From assembly GCA_021399405.1 (NCBI GenBank), contig JAAFKL010000228.1:1-12237 (forward strand): DNA of 12,237 bases. The letters run 5' to 3'. The stretch is from Candidatus Heimdallarchaeota archaeon (GTDB taxonomy: Archaea > Asgardarchaeota > Heimdallarchaeia > Heimdallarchaeales > Kariarchaeaceae). The notes beneath the pieces were generated by a model, which made no database searches, was not told the origin of the DNA, and saw only the letters and a program-made list of their open reading frames with translations. Shown here one piece after another: positions 6,473-12,237 of the stretch; the first letter of the stretch is position 1; each line of letters starts with the position of its first letter. The translations under genes were made by a program, and so were the position numbers.

Positions 6473-7066
6473 TTATCTTCTTTTTGTTGGTAAAATTTGA
6501 ATCATAGCTGTTGCTCTATCTGCAGTTTCTATCAATTCTTTCAAAATTTCATCAGTTAGACTTGGTACCTTAAGTTCAGGAAATGATTTATACCTAGCAA
6601 TATACTCCTCTTTTGGTAATTTTTGTGCTTGTAGATCTGCTAGAAGTCGGTAGCTTCTGGTGGGCCTTTCTACCCATCTAGAGATTTCATCCCCATCTTC
6701 ATCGGCGAATATTATTACTGGAATTTTTTGTCTTCCTGCAGTAGAATAGAAGAGGGGAAATTCTTCTTCAAATGCAGTTTTCGACGCGATAACAAATCCC
6801 CAGTTTTCCATCGATTCGGCCAGCTTTGAAATGACAGGAATTGCATTAGCACAATCACCACACCAGTTTTCACCAATACACAAAACCTTCATTTTTCTAT
6901 TCAATCGCTCGAGCTTATGCGGGTCCATATTCTTGATAAGTTCATCAGTTGCTTCCAAATGACCCAGCATTCTATCTTTGACTCTATCTTTTAAGGTCAA
7001 TTCAACATACCTATCGTAAGAAATACCTGCATTGAATATTTTTAAGAAAGTTTCTTGTCGATTCAT
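6473..7066 (-). CDS. Thioredoxin-fold protein with WCGDC active site
   Basis: About 197 residues from ATG 7066. An alpha-helical N-terminal region (about 1-55) precedes a thioredoxin core: strand MKVLCIG, then E-N-W-C69-G-D-C72, a helix, and the cis-proline loop QKIPVIIF (P116), followed by FADEDGDEISRWVERP. The CGDC motif with a preceding Trp and this helical extension match the 'thioredoxin family protein' group with ENWCGD motifs, rather than classical CGPC thioredoxins. A cytoplasmic disulfide reductase or oxidase role is likely; partners are unknown. A TTG at 7099 would add 11 residues (MYSGVIHTLLE), but the TATA-like element at about 7104-7112 is then too close. With ATG 7066 the leader is about 15 bases. 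Confidence 0.85.
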   Translation of the reverse strand: MNRQETFLKIFNAGISYDRYVELTLKDRVKDRMLGHLEATDELIKNMDPHKLERLNRKMKVLCIGENWCGDCANAIPVISKLAESMENWGFVIASKTAFEEEFPLFYSTAGRQKIPVIIFADEDGDEISRWVERPTRSYRLLADLQAQKLPKEEYIARYKSFPELKVPSLTDEILKELIETADRATAMIQILPTKRR

Positions 7067-7132
7067 TTCTAACAATGTGTGAATGACCCCCGAGTACAAA
7101 AGTTCTTAATTATGGTACAAAGTGAATTGCAC

Positions 7133-7197
7133 CGTTAATAGGCAATAATTTAAAGTTAGTAATTTATTTCAAAGTTAATATTTAATTAATAGTTAAT
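7133..7197. repeat. Four phased ATTAACT-like heptads upstream of the thioredoxin-like gene
   Basis: On the minus strand, ATTAACT occurs at 7191-7197 and 7173-7179, ACTAACT at 7154-7160 and ATTAACG at 7133-7139. The steps of 18, 19 and 21 bases are near two helical turns. The DNA is very AT-rich, so chance similarity is a real possibility. Confidence 0.3.
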
Positions 7198-7205
7198 TGG
7201 ATTTT

Positions 7206-7216
7206 GTGAAATTCAC
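7206..7216. repeat. Short palindrome after the aspartate kinase stop
   Basis: GTGAAATTCAC is an 11-base perfect palindrome adjoining the end of the aspartate kinase gene. It is too short to call a terminator; it could be a binding site or chance. Confidence 0.25.
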
Positions 7217-8569
7217 TTAGAAAAATTCTTGGTGTATAATATTCAATGCCTTCTTCAGATCAATTTGTTTGACTGTGAAATGATATGCCGCTTTTGATGC
7301 TCCAGAGGAAATCATCTCAACATTAACTTTAATCTTTGCAATCGAATTGAAGACTCGCGAAGCTATTCCTGGAGTGTCGCCTAAACCTATTCCGACTATT
7401 CCAATTAATGCTATATCACGATCACATTCTATCTCATCTATAATATGGGGTTTAAGTGATTCTAAATTATTCATACTCGAACTTATTCTTGCCTTGTCAA
7501 TTAAAACCGAAATACAGGTCTGTGAAGTAGCAACAGAGATAATGTTAGTATTAGATTCAACTAGTTTCTCTGAGATCTTATTGAACACTCCATCGACATT
7601 ACTTCCCAAAGTAGTATATATTCTCAGCATTGCTAGATCTTGTAGATAAGATACACTCTTTACAATGTCCTCATTCCGAAGACTTTCACGATTCCAAATC
7701 TTGGTTTGCACATCATTTTCATAGAGGTGGCGGATGAATATGGGAATCTTCTTCAATTTAGCAGGTATCACCGATCTAGAATGTAATATTTGAGCACCAA
7801 AGTGAGAAAGCTCAGCTGCTTCCTCATAAGATAGTTCTTCTAGGGTTACTGCGTCATCTATAATGTTTGGATCAGCCGTCATAAAGCCTAGCACATCTTT
7901 CCAGATTACAATACTCTCAGCATTGAATCCATATGCTAGAGCAGTTGCTGTATAATCAGTACCAGATCTTCCAAGCAAATTGATTTTTTTATTTTGTGAT
8001 GCACCAAAATATCCTGGTACGATTAAAATCGTCTTATCAAGCTGAGTATTTTGTATATACTCCTCACATATCATTTCGGTTTCTTCTAAAAGAATTGTTG
8101 ATGTTTTAAAAATACCATTAGTACGTATGAGATCTGTAGGGTCCACAATTATTGATTTCATATTTCTCTCTGTGAAATAATTATTAACCACATGAACCAC
8201 AAATCTTTCTCCAAAACTTAAGATCAGATCATGGGTTCTTGGTGTGATTTCTTCAGTATAAGTAATTCCATACAAAAGACGCTCGAGTCTTCTCAATTCT
8301 TCATCAAATTCGGGTAAGCTTTTGTCTGAAGAAGTTAATAAATCGAGATGTACCCTTTGCAAGTGTGCAACAATTGTAGGAATATTTAGCTGATTTACTG
8401 GTGATTCAAGCACATCGATTAGATATTGAGTAATACCATAACTAGCTGATACAGTTACCAAAACAGGTTTTTCCTCAGCTGAGATAATCTCAGTTAATCT
8501 TTGAAGTCCCTTTTGATCACGTAAACAGGATCCACCAAATTTGTGTATTCTAAATCTGCTCACCTCCAT
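7217..8569 (-). CDS. lysC: Aspartate kinase
   Basis: A 450-residue aspartokinase, the first enzyme of the aspartate family (Lys, Thr, Met, and aspartate semialdehyde generally): it phosphorylates aspartate with ATP. The kinase domain starts with HKFGGSCL (residues 9-16; K10 binds phosphate). It continues with LSFGERFV (117-124), the substrate-site loop, and NLLGRSGTDYTATALA (198-212) and KDVLGFMTADPNI (224-236), the nucleotide-binding region. SHFGAQILHSRSV (255-267) is the conserved closing block. Two regulatory ACT domains follow, about 313-365 and 385-450, so feedback inhibition by an amino acid is expected. ATG 8569 is preferred over the adjacent TTG 8572. The start overlaps the last 20 bases of the upstream tyrA gene, indicating one operon and coupled translation. 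A GGAGGTGA motif lies at 8567-8560, after rather than before the ATG. Confidence 0.92.
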   Translation of the reverse strand: MEVSRFRIHKFGGSCLRDQKGLQRLTEIISAEEKPVLVTVSASYGITQYLIDVLESPVNQLNIPTIVAHLQRVHLDLLTSSDKSLPEFDEELRRLERLLYGITYTEEITPRTHDLILSFGERFVVHVVNNYFTERNMKSIIVDPTDLIRTNGIFKTSTILLEETEMICEEYIQNTQLDKTILIVPGYFGASQNKKINLLGRSGTDYTATALAYGFNAESIVIWKDVLGFMTADPNIIDDAVTLEELSYEEAAELSHFGAQILHSRSVIPAKLKKIPIFIRHLYENDVQTKIWNRESLRNEDIVKSVSYLQDLAMLRIYTTLGSNVDGVFNKISEKLVESNTNIISVATSQTCISVLIDKARISSSMNNLESLKPHIIDEIECDRDIALIGIVGIGLGDTPGIASRVFNSIAKIKVNVEMISSGASKAAYHFTVKQIDLKKALNIIHQEFF

Positions 8570-9662
8570 CAAGATATATTTTGCCCTTTTCCATTATCTT
8601 GACGAATTTATCATGATCATCGTGCTTAATTATATCAATCAATTCATTTACTCTTTGTTGAATTTCATTGTATAATTTGTCTTGATAGGCATTTATCTGT
8701 TGAATACTATAATATAACTCAGGATTTTCTCGATAAACTTCCATTGTTGTTTTAATTTGATTATTAAATGTTGACCCTGCGATCTTATTCATATCGGTAA
8801 ACTGAATTTCGGATTTCGATAAGATAAATCCATTTAATATATTGATAAAATGTGATAAACCGAGGGAATAAAGCATTTTTTCGTCGTGCTTCTTTAATTC
8901 TAATGAATGTATGTTTATCATAGTTTCTCGAAAAATTGTTTGTACTTCATTTAGAATAGAATCGTTATCATCTAATCCTGTGCAGACTATTAGATTTCTA
9001 TCTGATAAGTCTGTAACATCTGGACCAAACATTGGGTGTATGCTAATTAAGTTAATATTTTGAGCTTTTGCAGTTTCAATTAGATCTATTATTCCAGATT
9101 TAAGAGAGGCAATTTCAAAAATGACAGCAGTTGTTTTTCTATTTATCAACATCTCAATGACTTCTCTTATCTTACTTAACGGGACACAGACAAAAATATA
9201 ATCAAAGATATCAAGATCCTCTGGCACAACGGTATGTCCTCTCTCAGAAGCTTTGATTTGAGGATCTACAATCTCAGTAGTATATCCTGAGGATGAGAGA
9301 AATCTTACAAACCAGTTTCCCATTTTACCTGACCCACCTAAAATTAGGACTTTTTTGTTTAACATGGGTTTGATAACATCATATTTGTCCTGGAGTTGAG
9401 CACTTACAGATTGAGATATGATCTGCTTGTATAACTTCTTGGTAAATTCAAAATTAAGTTGAAATTCTTGTGAATATCTTTCAATTCTTTCGAACACCTG
9501 TTTTTCCACTTGATAATTACGCACCGGAAGGTTCTTTTCATTCTTCAATTTCCCAATTTGCAAAGCAAGATTTACTCGTTGTGAGATTAATGCCATGATT
9601 GAGTAGTCAATTCCTTTTATTCGCTCTCTATAATTGTTTAAATCTTCGATAAATACTATCAC
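8550..9662 (-). CDS. tyrA: Bifunctional chorismate mutase / prephenate dehydrogenase (T-protein-like)
   Basis: A 370-residue fusion, about the length of E. coli TyrA. Residues 8-90 are an AroQ chorismate mutase: R12, R29, K40, E53, S85 and Q89 align with known active-site residues, but the arginine normally preceding E53 is V52. Residues 103-370 are prephenate dehydrogenase: GGSGKMG (109-115) binds NAD, D133 at the end of the second strand suggests NAD over NADP, and SIHPMFGPD holds catalytic H209. The prephenate-binding arginine of the E. coli enzyme aligns with Asn in the GSTFNNQ segment; related archaeal enzymes may differ here too. It turns chorismate into prephenate and then 4-hydroxyphenylpyruvate for tyrosine. 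GTG 9662 is needed because the mutase helix begins at residue 8. It overlaps aspartate kinase by 20 bases. Confidence 0.92.
   Translation of the reverse strand: MIVFIEDLNNYRERIKGIDYSIMALISQRVNLALQIGKLKNEKNLPVRNYQVEKQVFERIERYSQEFQLNFEFTKKLYKQIISQSVSAQLQDKYDVIKPMLNKKVLILGGSGKMGNWFVRFLSSSGYTTEIVDPQIKASERGHTVVPEDLDIFDYIFVCVPLSKIREVIEMLINRKTTAVIFEIASLKSGIIDLIETAKAQNINLISIHPMFGPDVTDLSDRNLIVCTGLDDNDSILNEVQTIFRETMINIHSLELKKHDEKMLYSLGLSHFINILNGFILSKSEIQFTDMNKIAGSTFNNQIKTTMEVYRENPELYYSIQQINAYQDKLYNEIQQRVNELIDIIKHDDHDKFVKIMEKGKIYLDGGEQI
8560..8567 (-). promoter_or_regulatory. Perfect Shine-Dalgarno-like GGAGGTGA inside the tyrA/lysC overlap
   Basis: On the minus strand, bases 8567 to 8560 read GGAGGTGA, complementary to the usual archaeal 16S 3' end. 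It follows the ATG at 8569 instead of preceding it. No ATG, GTG or TTG lies in frame in the next 20 bases; only an ATA at 8548 does. It also encodes the Gly-Gly-Glu end of TyrA, so it may be coincidental. Confidence 0.35.
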
Positions 9663-9680
9663 TACCTAGATATTATATTT

Positions 9681-9690
9681 CTTTTAATCT
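9681..9690 (-). promoter_or_regulatory. Candidate TATA element of the tyrA-lysC operon
   Basis: On the minus strand this reads AGATTAAAAG, centred about 23 bases before the GTG at 9662. A further AT element (AAATATAATAT, about 9672-9682) is closer to the start. The 161-base divergent spacer 9663-9823 must hold promoters for both tyrA-lysC and the CMD gene; nothing else is apparent in it. Confidence 0.35.
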
Positions 9691-9823
9691 CCAACATTTA
9701 TTAAGATGCTGTAATTATATTTTATTCTTCACAACTAGTACTTATCAATAACGCGATATAAATTCCTATTCAGCTAAGGGAATTGATCGTAACTTCTTTA
9801 TTCAAATCGTTCAAACATATAAT

Positions 9824-10216
9824 ATGAGCAATTTAATTCCAAATAAAGATAAGCGAAATTCCGATGCAGACCGTATAGGGTCAAAATTATACAAAGAAAA
9901 TTGGGGACCATTAATTGAGAACCTTCAATCTCTCGATCCAAATTTTGCCGAATTTGTGAAAGAAATTGCTTATGGAAGTGTGTATCCTAGAGAACAGCTT
10001 TCTCTTCCTCAAAGGGAAATTGCTGCAATAACTGCTCTTACTCAACTGAATCTAAAACCCCAATTAAAATCACATATTATCGGAGCTTTAAATGTGGGTG
10101 TAACGAAAGTAGAAATCTTGGAGTTATTCCTTCACATAGCAATGTATATTGGTTTTCCACTTGTTTTAGATGGATTGAAAGTTGCTAATGAAGTTTTTAA
10201 GCATTATAAACTATGA
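9824..10216 (+). CDS. Carboxymuconolactone decarboxylase (CMD) family protein
   Basis: A 130-residue all-helical protein. It shows the CMD-family pattern: an N-terminal R-x-G-S-K-L-Y segment, AYGSVYPREQLSLPQREIAAI (start of the core), QLKSHIIGALNVGVTKVEILELFLHIAMYIGFPLVLDGL, and a final short helix. The H-x3-A-L-N-x-G-x-T-x2-E-I-x-E block and Y-x-G-F-P match the PcaC-like branch. The CxxC thiol pair of AhpD-type peroxidase partners is absent (there are no cysteines at all), so an alkylhydroperoxidase role is unlikely. A true lactone decarboxylase role is unproven because no protocatechuate-pathway genes are nearby. The protein is probably a cytoplasmic multimer. Divergent from tyrA; a TATA-like element at 9756-9764 would give a leader of about 38 bases. 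Confidence 0.85.
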   Translation: MSNLIPNKDKRNSDADRIGSKLYKENWGPLIENLQSLDPNFAEFVKEIAYGSVYPREQLSLPQREIAAITALTQLNLKPQLKSHIIGALNVGVTKVEILELFLHIAMYIGFPLVLDGLKVANEVFKHYKL

Positions 10217-10258
10217 ACAATAGAATTTGTTGCATTCTCTGTCTTAACTAAAACACAA

Positions 10259-10269
10259 GTATAAAAAAA
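10259..10269 (+). promoter_or_regulatory. TATA box of the leucine-rich-repeat gene
   Basis: GTATAAAAAAA is a strong archaeal TATA box centred about 26 bases before the ATG at 10290, which predicts a leaderless mRNA. Confidence 0.6.
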
Positions 10270-10289
10270 CAGATAACACATTATGTGAT

Positions 10290-11201
10290 ATGGATGATTC
10301 TCAAGATATTCAGCATCTCAAACAACTGCTCGCTGATATGAGATCTAAGAATTTTATTCCTATCAGTCCAAATATGGATAAAATTACTGAACTAGAAAAT
10401 GGAGAGATAAAAGTTCTAAACCTCGAAGAATTAACAATATCAAAAATTCCTCAGGAGATCTCAAAACTTAAGAATCTTATCGAACTGAATCTACACAAAA
10501 ACTATCTAATCTCATTCCCAGCCACTATTGAAGGATTAGAAAAACTGGAAATTCTTGATCTTTCAAACAATAAAATCGAATTTCTTCCACAAAATATTGG
10601 TAATATGAACTCCTTGAGTCAACTTTATCTAAATTCAAATAGGCTTACAGAACTCCCAGAACATTTTATCAATATATCACTCTTGAAATTTCTTGACTTA
10701 GGATTAAATAGATTAGTAGAATTACCAGAATATATAGACCGATTAACAAACCTCGTAGAACTGAAAATAAGTAATAACCAACTAAAACATTTACCTTTGA
10801 GTATTGCCAATCTGGTGGAACTTGTAATTCTTGAGGCAAATGACAACGAAATTGTAAACCTACCCCATAATATGGGTAATTTGATCAATTTAAAGATGCT
10901 TGAATTTGAGAATAACAATCTCACCACACTTCCTAACAGTATTTCGAAATTAAGTTTACTTGAATTTCTCAATTTACAGGGGAATCATTTAACTTCACTC
11001 CCAGGGGATATAGGGAATTTGATCAGTCTTGAACAGCTAAGATTAGACAACAATCAATTGATTCATTTACCTGATAGTATTATCAACCTCGATAAAATCA
11101 AATTATTAGTTTTAAGGGGAAATGAGGACTTAGAAATTCAACCAAAACATGAGCAATGGTTTGATCAGATTAAAGAATCTGGTGGCAGAGTTGTATTATA
11201 G
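10290..11201 (+). CDS. Leucine-rich-repeat protein, SDS22/PIRL-like
   Basis: A 303-residue protein. A short helical, acidic N terminus (1-37) is followed by ten consecutive leucine-rich repeats, each exactly 23 residues (38-267), with consensus L-x2-L-x-L-x2-N-x-L-x2-L-P-x2-I-x2-L. A 36-residue C-terminal cap ends in GGRVVL. There is no signal peptide or membrane helix, so it should be cytoplasmic. No GTPase, kinase or other catalytic domain is fused. The repeat class is that of eukaryotic SDS22, Ras-binding and bacterial LRR proteins, which use the concave face to bind partner proteins; a protein-binding role is inferred. The ATG at 10290 fits the TATA box 26 bases upstream, and an out-of-frame ATG at 10283 meets a stop at once. 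It is convergent with the C45-type gene, 31 bases apart. Confidence 0.88.
   Translation: MDDSQDIQHLKQLLADMRSKNFIPISPNMDKITELENGEIKVLNLEELTISKIPQEISKLKNLIELNLHKNYLISFPATIEGLEKLEILDLSNNKIEFLPQNIGNMNSLSQLYLNSNRLTELPEHFINISLLKFLDLGLNRLVELPEYIDRLTNLVELKISNNQLKHLPLSIANLVELVILEANDNEIVNLPHNMGNLINLKMLEFENNNLTTLPNSISKLSLLEFLNLQGNHLTSLPGDIGNLISLEQLRLDNNQLIHLPDSIINLDKIKLLVLRGNEDLEIQPKHEQWFDQIKESGGRVVL
10401..11090 (+). repeat. Ten tandem 69-bp units encoding 23-residue leucine-rich repeats
   Basis: The coding sequence from residue 38 to 267 divides into ten 23-residue units with no insertion or deletion. Units differ considerably at the DNA level, so this is an old, protein-level repeat, not a recent tandem duplication. 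Confidence 0.85.
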
Positions 11202-11240
11202 ATTAATTATTCGAACTCAGTTTATTTTAATTCTATTTTT
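11202..11240 (+). terminator. T-rich region after the leucine-rich-repeat gene
   Basis: The 31-base convergent gap and the first bases of the opposing gene are T-rich in the forward direction (TTTATTTTAATTCTATTTTT ends at 11240). This is consistent with archaeal oligo-T termination of the leucine-rich-repeat transcript. Composition is the only evidence. Confidence 0.35.
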
Positions 11241-12237
11241 CTAAAGTAATTTTGGAATATTCATTTCGTATAGGACTTCCTTTAGTAATATTCATTTCCT
11301 GATTCTTCAAATCCATGATTATGGTACACACAGTACCTACATCCTGCATAGTTCGTCCCTGTATATACGGTCTACAAATTGGTAAATCAGTATCTGATTT
11401 ATCTGCCAAAATTTCTTTCATTTTCCCAATTGATTGATCTTTGAGATTCAAAATTAGCTCGGAAGCTTTCTTGAATCTTGAGATAGAACTTAACATGTTT
11501 TCTGGTTCTGTGTTGAGATTTGTGTTTTGAATAAAGTGGTTAGTGTGTACGAATATTGGATCAGAGTTTTCAAGAAAATAACATCTATCACCTCCAAATT
11601 CTATATCCTGATATTCCCCATCAGTGTCTCCGATCATTATATTACCGGAACATCCGATCTTTTGCTTTTCTACAAATTTCAATGCATCTTTTAGTGAATG
11701 TTGTTCTAATATCGAACGAAGTATCAAATGAATAGGGTAACCTTCCATCGGCTTTGTCACATGTAAGAAATTAAGTAGAACTCCCAATCCTTTATTATTG
11801 AATCCTATCTTCCCTATCATTCCAGGTTCAGTCATCTGTAAAATTTGGTGGCCACTTTCAAATGTGATTTTCATTATCACTGCTAAATTTTCAAAATCAG
11901 CTGCCCAATCCCAATTTTGTCCTAATAATTGAGTTTCTCTAAAATACAATGCCGTACATTCGGTGGACCCCTTTTCCATATTTGACATGATCTCACTTCG
12001 TGCATTAATTGCGTAGATCCACAAGGGATCAACATTAGCACCTCTAGCTATCTCTTCAATCTCAGTCGCAAATAAAGGATTATGATCTCGTATAACTTCT
12101 CTGAAGTGCTTAGCATACTTCAGGATTTTTTTCTCATTATCTGCTCTATCCTTTTGATTGAGTGTTTTTGTGACATCTGTGTAGAACTCAATAGCAAGTT
12201 CAATCCGTTTTTTTAGTTTAGATCCATGCTGAAATCC
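11233..12237 (-). CDS. C45-type Ntn-hydrolase / acyl-CoA:6-aminopenicillanate acyltransferase-like (5' end outside window)
   Basis: The frame stays open from the stop at 11233-11235 to the right edge, giving 334 residues with the true start beyond the window. A TTG at 12024 is internal: the 71 residues before it read GFQHG, then RIELAIEFYTD, and later EIEEIARGANVDPLWIYAINARSEI, all conserved in the family. The expected catalytic nucleophile is C94 in STECTALYF, followed by LLGQNWDW; in C45 enzymes this cysteine becomes N-terminal after self-cleavage. Here the residue before it is Glu, where Gly is common. Other family blocks are GMIGKIGFNNKGLGVLLNFL, the mid-protein GNIMIGDTDGEYQDIEF segment, and THHF-like VHTNHF. 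Likely an amide hydrolase or acyltransferase; its substrate is unknown, and penicillin-related activity should not be assumed. Confidence 0.85.
   Translation of the reverse strand, partial: GFQHGSKLKKRIELAIEFYTDVTKTLNQKDRADNEKKILKYAKHFREVIRDHNPLFATEIEEIARGANVDPLWIYAINARSEIMSNMEKGSTECTALYFRETQLLGQNWDWAADFENLAVIMKITFESGHQILQMTEPGMIGKIGFNNKGLGVLLNFLHVTKPMEGYPIHLILRSILEQHSLKDALKFVEKQKIGCSGNIMIGDTDGEYQDIEFGGDRCYFLENSDPIFVHTNHFIQNTNLNTEPENMLSSISRFKKASELILNLKDQSIGKMKEILADKSDTDLPICRPYIQGRTMQDVGTVCTIIMDLKNQEMNITKGSPIRNEYSKITLEK

Noticed and set aside
7347..7649. 100-codon forward open frame inside the aspartate kinase gene
   Set aside because: It is antisense to the conserved ACT domains with no independent support.
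10625..10972. 115-codon reverse open frame inside the leucine-rich-repeat gene
   Set aside because: It is antisense to regular repeat-coding sequence; its composition simply mirrors the Leu/Asn-rich codons.
11233..12024. C45-type gene starting at the TTG at 12024
   Set aside because: The frame remains open to the window edge and the 71 upstream residues contain conserved family sequence, so the TTG is internal.

Overview
The window looks like archaeal chromosome, most likely from an Asgard (Heimdallarchaeia-like) archaeon. The DNA is AT-rich. Several genes have a TATA-like box about 23-30 bases before the start codon and almost no leader, as in archaeal leaderless transcription. DUF371 is an essentially archaeal family. 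The mix of a RING-like zinc finger, an SDS22-type leucine-rich-repeat protein, a Bax-inhibitor-1 membrane protein, a VAT-1-like oxidoreductase and a C-terminally anchored surface protein is what Asgard genomes carry. The assignment is inference; there is no rRNA or marker gene here.

Layout. Bases 1-150 are the 3' end of a forward gene ending in a RING-like zinc finger. A forward multi-cluster iron-sulfur protein follows (241-1065), converging on a reverse-strand secreted, membrane-anchored protein (1080-2081). The divergent 182-base spacer after that carries a 15-bp direct repeat and a small hairpin between two promoters; it leads into a 74-residue winged-helix-like regulator (2264-2488) and then a TPR-rich scaffold protein (2571-4121). 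From 4124 to 9662 everything is on the minus strand: DUF371, a Bax-inhibitor-1 protein, a quinone-oxidoreductase/VAT-1-like enzyme, a thioredoxin-fold protein, aspartate kinase, and a chorismate mutase-prephenate dehydrogenase fusion. The last two overlap and form an amino-acid biosynthesis operon. The right end holds a forward carboxymuconolactone-decarboxylase-like protein (9824-10216), a forward protein with ten exact 23-residue leucine-rich repeats (10290-11201), and a reverse-strand Ntn-hydrolase of the C45/acyltransferase type that runs off the right edge (11233-12237).

How the genes fit together. The clear metabolic unit is TyrA (with its own chorismate mutase) plus aspartate kinase. 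In archaea, aspartate semialdehyde can be a precursor of 3-dehydroquinate, so the pair may supply both ends of aromatic amino-acid synthesis. The 4Fe-4S protein, VAT-1-like reductase, thioredoxin-like protein and CMD-family protein are redox-flavoured but not obviously one pathway. No mobile element, CRISPR array, tRNA or rRNA was seen. No gap between genes exceeds 300 bases.
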